Positions 14,574 to 17,728 of a stretch of DNA of 17,728 nt are shown piece by piece. The position numbers were made by a program, and so were the translations under genes. The stretch is from Deltaproteobacteria bacterium (GTDB lineage: Bacteria > Desulfobacterota > Desulfuromonadia > Geobacterales > Pseudopelobacteraceae). The stretch covers positions 1 through 17,728 of the forward strand of contig JACRCG010000092.1 in the NCBI GenBank assembly GCA_016219145.1, given 5' to 3'. Each line of letters starts with the position of its first letter. The first letter of the stretch is position 1. The notes under the pieces were generated by a model, which was given only the letters and a program-made list of their open reading frames with translations, did not search any database and was not told where the DNA came from.

Positions 14574-15344
14574 TCATTTCGCATAAAAAGCCGCCAGCCG
14601 CTCCCTGGCCTCACTGAAGTCACCGGCACTCGAGTAGCCATTGATTGTTTCTATGCGCAGGGCCTCATCAATTGTCCGCCCTACAACATCCTGGATTGTT
14701 TCCTTGGCAGAGCGGATCGCCATCTGACTGTTGGCCAGAATCATGGCTGCATACTGTTCTGCCGTCGCCAGTAGTTCGGCATGAGGCACAACCTTGCTGA
14801 CCAACCCCAGCTTGAGGGCTTCTTCAGCGGTAACTTCGCGTCCGGTCAGCGTCAGCTCCAGCGCCACGGCCATACCGGCAATAGCTACCAGCCTGACAAT
14901 ACCGCCATCTCCCTGATGAAAACCGTAGCGGACTTCAAAGACACCGAACTTGGCCTTCTCGGAAGCGATGCGGATATCACAGGCCAGTGCCAGTTCAAAG
15001 CCGCCGCCAATGGCAAAGCCGTTGATCGCGGCGATGATCGGCTTGGTGATCTTGTGCTGGCCGCGGGTGATGCCGCCGGCTATGCCGGTCGGGACGTTCT
15101 TGCGGATATCCAGCGTGTTGGCATGCTCCCACTTCGGCATAAAGGTTTTAAGGTCCGCCCCGGCGCAGAAGGCTTTGCCGTTGCCGGTCAGAATGGCGAC
15201 ATCGGCCGCATCATCCTTATTGAACCGGCTCCAGACCTGCCACAATTCATCATTAAGGCTGTCATCCAGCGAGTTAAGCGCGTCCAGCCGGTTGAGGGTG
15301 ATATAGGCGATGCGGTTGTCGGTTTCGTATGTGACCTGAGACAT
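14574..15344 (-). CDS. Enoyl-CoA hydratase/isomerase family protein (crotonase)
   Basis: A 256-residue crotonase-fold protein. The N-terminus TYETDNRIAYITLNR, the oxyanion-hole stretch CAGADL (61-64) and GFAIGGGFELALACDIRIAS are canonical. The two catalytic glutamates of hydratases are retained as Glu117 (GGGFELA) and Glu137 (FEVRYG). The next stretch, FHQGDGG, departs from the common LxPGxGG, so substrate specificity may be unusual. It acts on acyl-CoA thioesters in the cytoplasm, as a hydratase, isomerase or related enzyme. Two consecutive ATGs exist; the second, at 15344, is chosen because GGAGG then sits at six bases rather than three. It follows the CGGC gene by 22 nt. No other beta-oxidation genes (thiolase, acyl-CoA dehydrogenase) are in the window, so a dedicated pathway role is possible. 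Confidence 0.93.
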   Translation of the reverse strand: MSQVTYETDNRIAYITLNRLDALNSLDDSLNDELWQVWSRFNKDDAADVAILTGNGKAFCAGADLKTFMPKWEHANTLDIRKNVPTGIAGGITRGQHKITKPIIAAINGFAIGGGFELALACDIRIASEKAKFGVFEVRYGFHQGDGGIVRLVAIAGMAVALELTLTGREVTAEEALKLGLVSKVVPHAELLATAEQYAAMILANSQMAIRSAKETIQDVVGRTIDEALRIETINGYSSAGDFSEARERLAAFYAK

Positions 15345-15366
15345 CATCCACCTCCATTATTGTTTT

Positions 15367-15822
15367 TCAGGTATTCGCCTTGTCCGGCATATCCCTGTTC
15401 AGAATAACGTCGACCATGTTCTTTCTCGGCTGCTTGAATAAACCCTGTACCCTGCCCCTGAATTCTTCGGCAGTTATATGCTCCTGGTGTGTCCCTCTTA
15501 CAACCCGGATATGCGGGAAGCTGCTTTCCAGCGCCTTGACATATTTTTCCGTAAACGGGCAGAGGGCTTTCAGGCAGTACGACAGATGCAGCGTGTCAAT
15601 CCTGAATTCAGTCAGTGATCTGATTCTGTGGAGCAGTTTGTCCGATCCGGCCAGAGTCGGGCAGCCGGGACAGTTGATAATACCGACCAGATCAAGCGGC
15701 TCATCTTCAGGATACGCAGAAAAAGCGCCTCTGCGCCTGCGTAAATCGGCCAGACAGCTTGCCGAAGAACAACCGAGATCCTGCGTGCTGTTGGAACAGT
15801 TGAGAATACCAATTCTTGCCAT
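15367..15822 (-). CDS. CGGC-domain cysteine-rich protein
   Basis: A 151-residue protein of the CGGC-domain family, a putative metal-binding group of unknown function. Recognised by the opening MARIGILNCSN, the central VGIINCPGCPT (the family CGGC motif is here CPGC, Cys51 and Cys54), LHLSYCLKALCPF (Cys83, Cys88) and VVRGTHQEH near the end. Further cysteines are Cys9, Cys18 and Cys23, so at least seven could bind a metal or cluster. It is soluble, with no signal peptide. ATG 15822 has GAGGAGG six bases upstream. It lies between the frameshifted small gene (18 nt) and the crotonase (22 nt). Replacement of the first Gly of CGGC by Pro is a visible variation. Role unknown. Confidence 0.82.
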   Translation of the reverse strand: MARIGILNCSNSTQDLGCSSASCLADLRRRRGAFSAYPEDEPLDLVGIINCPGCPTLAGSDKLLHRIRSLTEFRIDTLHLSYCLKALCPFTEKYVKALESSFPHIRVVRGTHQEHITAEEFRGRVQGLFKQPRKNMVDVILNRDMPDKANT

Positions 15823-15840
15823 CTCGTCCTCCTCTTCAGT

Positions 15841-16061
15841 TTATTGCTGATTCACTCTCTTGATCGTTATGCATGAATCCCGCAAAGCCTCGACTATCGC
15901 TGATTCGCCCTTGCCCAGTATAACCCTCTCGGTCCGCTTCAAATGTAGTCCTGACAATCCTTTGAACGGGTCATCCAGATGCATCCGCTATGCACGCTCA
16001 TATCATTTCTCTGTGCGGCAGGGATTGAAATCACCTCATGTCTTTTCAGCAGAATGGCCAT
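15841..16061 (-). pseudogene. Frameshifted small protein gene, DUF2917-like
   Basis: A gene too short and broken to appear as one reading frame. From ATG 16061, with a very good AAGGAG site six to seven bases upstream, 40 codons read MAILLKRHEVISIPAAQRND, then VHSGCIWMTRSKDCQDYI, and stop at TGA 15939. In the -1 frame the sequence continues at once as LKRTERVILGKGESAIVEAL, then RDSCITIKRVNQQ, stopping at 15841. The joined product of about 73 residues follows the DUF2917 pattern (IWMTR, DY, GKGES, VEAL). Inserting a single T in the ATTTGAAG stretch (about 15938-15945) restores it. It sits 13 nt after tetR and 18 nt before the CGGC gene. It could be a real recent pseudogene, a sequencing or assembly error, or a -1 recoding site. 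Confidence 0.7.
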
Positions 16062-16074
16062 TTTGAACTCCTTG

Positions 16075-16671
16075 CTAGACCCTCAATTGTTCAAGATGCA
16101 TGTGGAGCTGCCTGATCGTCCGCTGCCAGACCAGCGGGTCCTTTGTGGCGGCATACAGCGCCGCCGCGCCGTTCAGGACGATGATGAAGAAGCCACTGAT
16201 TTCGGCATGGTCCAGTCCCGGCCTGATGACCCCCTTCTTTTCCGCCTCCGCAAGACAGGAGGCCATCAACCGGGAAAATCCCTCCAGGCCGCGCCAGACA
16301 CGCTTTTTCATGTTTTCCGACTGACCGGAGAGTTCCACCAGCATGTTGAGAAAAAAACAGCCCCCCGGAAAAATATTCTTGCCGAGATAGTCGCGCATGT
16401 CGTTTTCCACCATGCACCCCAGTCTTTTGAGCGGATCTTCTATCGCACGGGTATCCCTGAAAACAATTTCGCTCCAGATCCTGACCGCCTCGCCATAGGC
16501 GGCCTCCCATAGCGCCTCCTTGCTGCTGAAATGGCCGTACAAACCACCCTTGGTCAGGTTGGTCGCCTCCATGATGTCGCCGATGGAGGTGTTGTAGTAA
16601 CCTTTGACGGAGAAAAGCTCCAAGGCTTTAGTTACGATTTCCTGTCTGGTATTTCTTCCTTTGCTTTTCAT
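16075..16671 (-). CDS. TetR/AcrR-family transcriptional regulator
   Basis: A 198-residue one-component repressor. The N-terminal helix-turn-helix (about 10-57) is textbook: TRQEIVTKALELFSVKGYYN, then TSIGDIMEATNLTKGGLYGHFSSKEALWEAA. The rest is the helical ligand-binding and dimerisation domain, ending HLEQLRV. The C-terminal half, with FPGGCFFLNMLVELSGQ and GAAALYAATKDP, resembles the YcdC/TetR-C type. Ligand unknown. ATG 16671 has only a weak ribosome binding site, as is common for autorepressed regulators. It heads a packed run of minus-strand genes, so it probably represses itself and the genes behind it through the palindromic site at 16695-16718. hgcB lies upstream across 234 nt containing a terminator. 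Confidence 0.92.
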   Translation of the reverse strand: MKSKGRNTRQEIVTKALELFSVKGYYNTSIGDIMEATNLTKGGLYGHFSSKEALWEAAYGEAVRIWSEIVFRDTRAIEDPLKRLGCMVENDMRDYLGKNIFPGGCFFLNMLVELSGQSENMKKRVWRGLEGFSRLMASCLAEAEKKGVIRPGLDHAEISGFFIIVLNGAAALYAATKDPLVWQRTIRQLHMHLEQLRV

Positions 16672-16693
16672 TTATTCACACTTTCACTTATAA

Positions 16694-16723
16694 ATTATAC
16701 CGACCGGTTTGGTTATAAATCAG
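16694..16723 (-). promoter_or_regulatory. Promoter and candidate TetR operator for the tetR-led operon
   Basis: On the minus strand a perfect TATAAT (16699-16694) has a weak -35, CTGATT (16723-16718), at 18 bp. Between and over them lies an imperfect palindrome, read on the plus strand as TTATA-CCGACCGGTTTGG-TTATAA (16695-16718), of the ACCGACCGGT type common in TetR operators. The -10 box is about 22 nt from the tetR ATG. An autorepressor bound here would block RNA polymerase. Confidence 0.6.
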
Positions 16724-16742
16724 GCTAAATCAAAAATCAAGC

Positions 16743-16779
16743 AATAAAAATAGGGGGCGGAATCTTGCGACTCGCCCCC
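16743..16779 (-). terminator. Intrinsic terminator between hgcB and tetR
   Basis: GGGGGCG (16753-16759) and CGCCCCC (16773-16779) form a 7-bp GC stem. On the minus strand it is followed by CTATTTTTATT. It separates the hgcAB transcript from the tetR promoter about 20 nt further on. The plus strand has a much poorer T stretch after the stem. Confidence 0.85.
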
Positions 16780-16888
16780 CTTCCTTTGTTCAATCCTCCA
16801 AATAAGGCACTACTCCCAATTAATACATACTGTTCTCTTTGAAAAATCTGTACTTATGTCACGACAACCGTCGCAATGGCCGCTTGAC

Positions 16889-16907
16889 AGGAGTCTTTCT
16901 GACTCCT
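16889..16907 (-). repeat. Hairpin at the hgcB stop codon
   Basis: A perfect 7-bp stem AGGAGTC/GACTCCT with a five-base loop begins inside the hgcB stop codon on the minus strand. No T run follows, so it is not a standard terminator. It may protect the 3' end of the hgcAB message, whose true terminator lies about 110 nt further on. Confidence 0.55.
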
Positions 16908-17199
16908 ATGAGCAGCAGTTTCCGCCACCAAGTCTTCCCAGATTGCGTTCCTGAAGCCATTCGTTGATCATCCCCGAGGCACAGCCAACCCCGGAATCCA
17001 CTGTGATTGCCTTGACCGGGCAGTTAAGGGCGCAGGCGCCGCACTCCATGCAGGCGTCACGGTCGGCCAGCAGAACGATTTTCCCGTCCGGAGCGAACAC
17101 CTCGTGCGGGCAGACCTCAAGGCAACGACCGCAGCCGATACAGACAGACTGCTCCAGCTTCAGGGTAATAACGTCTTTCAAATATCTGAACCGCTTCAC
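16906..17199 (-). CDS. hgcB: Ferredoxin-like mercury methylation protein HgcB
   Basis: HgcB is the dicluster ferredoxin required with HgcA for methylation of Hg(II) to methylmercury, thought to reduce the HgcA corrinoid. The 97-residue protein has two 4Fe-4S motifs, CIGCGRCLEVCP (Cys20, 23, 26, 30) and CMECGACALNCP (Cys50, 53, 56, 60). It also has the two features that separate HgcB from ordinary ferredoxins: Cys73 in GVGCASG and a vicinal Cys pair at the C-terminus (Cys95-Cys96 in GGNCCS). The start is a GTG at 17199, with GAGGAG six bases upstream overlapping the hgcA stop codon, so the two are translationally coupled across a 10-nt gap. Together with the upstream HgcA membrane domain the call is firm. 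Activity is not proven by sequence. Confidence 0.95.
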   Translation of the reverse strand: MKRFRYLKDVITLKLEQSVCIGCGRCLEVCPHEVFAPDGKIVLLADRDACMECGACALNCPVKAITVDSGVGCASGMINEWLQERNLGRLGGGNCCS

Positions 17200-17209
17200 A
17201 GGTCACTCC

Positions 17210-17728
17210 TCACAGAAATCTTCCGGCCAGAAGCAATATCACGCCGATCAGAATTGCGCCCCCCATGGCCGGCAGGGCAGCGCGCATCTCCTTTTTCACC
17301 CCGGATCGCGAAGTATAGGGTGAACATCCGGTAAAGTTAAGGGTGTAAAAGGAACTGACCGCCGGCAGAGCCAGGAAAAAGGAGACCGCGACGGCGATAT
17401 TCCAGCCGGAGCCGCCAGCAAGCCAATAAAAAACCAGACTGTAAAGCAGGCCAACTACCCCCCCCTTGACTGCGTAACTTCTCCCCGGCAACCAGGGAAG
17501 CAAGAGCGGGCCGAGTTCGATCCCGCTCAGCACCGCCCCCAAATAGGCCAGAAAAGCCAGGAGAGCTGCCTGGAGACTGCCCAGGACGGAGATCAGCAGC
17601 AGCGTCGCCGCGCCGATCACTGCAATGGATTTCAGGGCCAGCACAAGTTCGACCGGGATCAACACCAGCCGTTCATAGAGTGTAAAGCTCAACCGGCGCA
17701 TAGCCGCTGTGGTAACCATTTTGTTGTC
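17210..17728 (-). CDS. hgcA: Mercury methylation corrinoid protein HgcA, C-terminal membrane domain (5' end outside window)
   Basis: HgcA transfers a methyl group from its corrinoid cofactor to Hg(II) at the inner membrane. Only the last 172 codons are present. The frame is open to the right edge and continues past the internal ATG at 17719, so that is not the real start. The visible part is the membrane domain: a RRLSFTLYERLVLIPVELV linker, about five hydrophobic helices, LLPWLPGRSYAVKG, and the conserved terminal segment FYTLNFTGCSPYTSRSGVKKEM, which is characteristic of HgcA. The corrinoid-binding domain with the cap-helix motif N(V/I)WCAAGK lies beyond the window and could not be checked. 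hgcB starts 10 nt after the stop. The promoter is outside the window. Confidence 0.92.
   Translation of the reverse strand, partial: DNKMVTTAAMRRLSFTLYERLVLIPVELVLALKSIAVIGAATLLLISVLGSLQAALLAFLAYLGAVLSGIELGPLLLPWLPGRSYAVKGGVVGLLYSLVFYWLAGGSGWNIAVAVSFFLALPAVSSFYTLNFTGCSPYTSRSGVKKEMRAALPAMGGAILIGVILLLAGRFL

Noticed and set aside
1..17728. CRISPR arrays, tRNA/rRNA genes, insertion sequences, phage or toxin-antitoxin genes.
   Set aside because: No regular repeat-spacer pattern, cloverleaf, transposase, integrase or recognisable toxin/antitoxin pair was seen on either strand.

Overview
The window looks like a chromosomal segment from an anaerobic member of the Desulfuromonadia, most likely a Geobacter relative. 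The inference rests on gene content: a 3'-truncated hgcA followed by hgcB (mercury methylation), a DHH-CBS-CBS-nucleotidyltransferase fusion of the type known in Geobacter and Aquifex, a GAF-containing chemoreceptor, selU, and a B12-binding radical SAM protein. No database search was possible, so the assignment is by recognition only. No tRNA, rRNA, CRISPR array, insertion sequence or phage gene was found.

Layout. (1) 1-3803, minus strand: fba (class II fructose-bisphosphate aldolase), a membrane chemoreceptor 31 nt behind it, then a roughly 260-nt leader that ends in an intrinsic terminator immediately before panB. panB runs off the left edge. The leader is a candidate pantothenate-linked 'pan' RNA. 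(2) 3920-5645, plus strand: selU (tRNA 2-selenouridine synthase) and an Slp-type lipoprotein. (3) 5639-6899, minus strand: ppnP and gluQ, convergent with the lipoprotein gene and overlapping it by 7 nt. selU and gluQ both act on wobble position 34 of tRNAs. (4) 7022-7414, minus: a small secreted or membrane-anchored protein with its own terminator. (5) 7626-10265, minus: the 879-residue DHH-CBS-CBS-tRNA nucleotidyltransferase fusion, preceded by an imperfect inverted-repeat element (10305-10397). (6) 10421-11593, minus: a PLP aminotransferase with a candidate promoter of its own. (7) 11684-16671, minus: a tightly packed run of tetR, a frameshifted small gene (DUF2917-like), a CGGC-domain protein, an enoyl-CoA hydratase-like crotonase, a small membrane protein, a PPOX-fold flavin-type protein, a B12 radical SAM enzyme and a second membrane protein. 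All junctions are 24 nt or less, which is strong evidence for one transcript. Its pathway is unknown. (8) 16906-17728, minus: hgcB and the membrane domain of hgcA, with a terminator separating them from the tetR operon.

The most valuable observations are the hgcAB locus, the uncharacterised TetR-led operon beside it, the frameshifted small gene hidden between tetR and the CGGC gene, the structured leader of panB, and the fused nucleotidyltransferase. Several start sites differ from the longest open frame because a much better ribosome binding site points to an internal start. This applies to the chemoreceptor, fba, the lipoprotein gene, gluQ and the crotonase.
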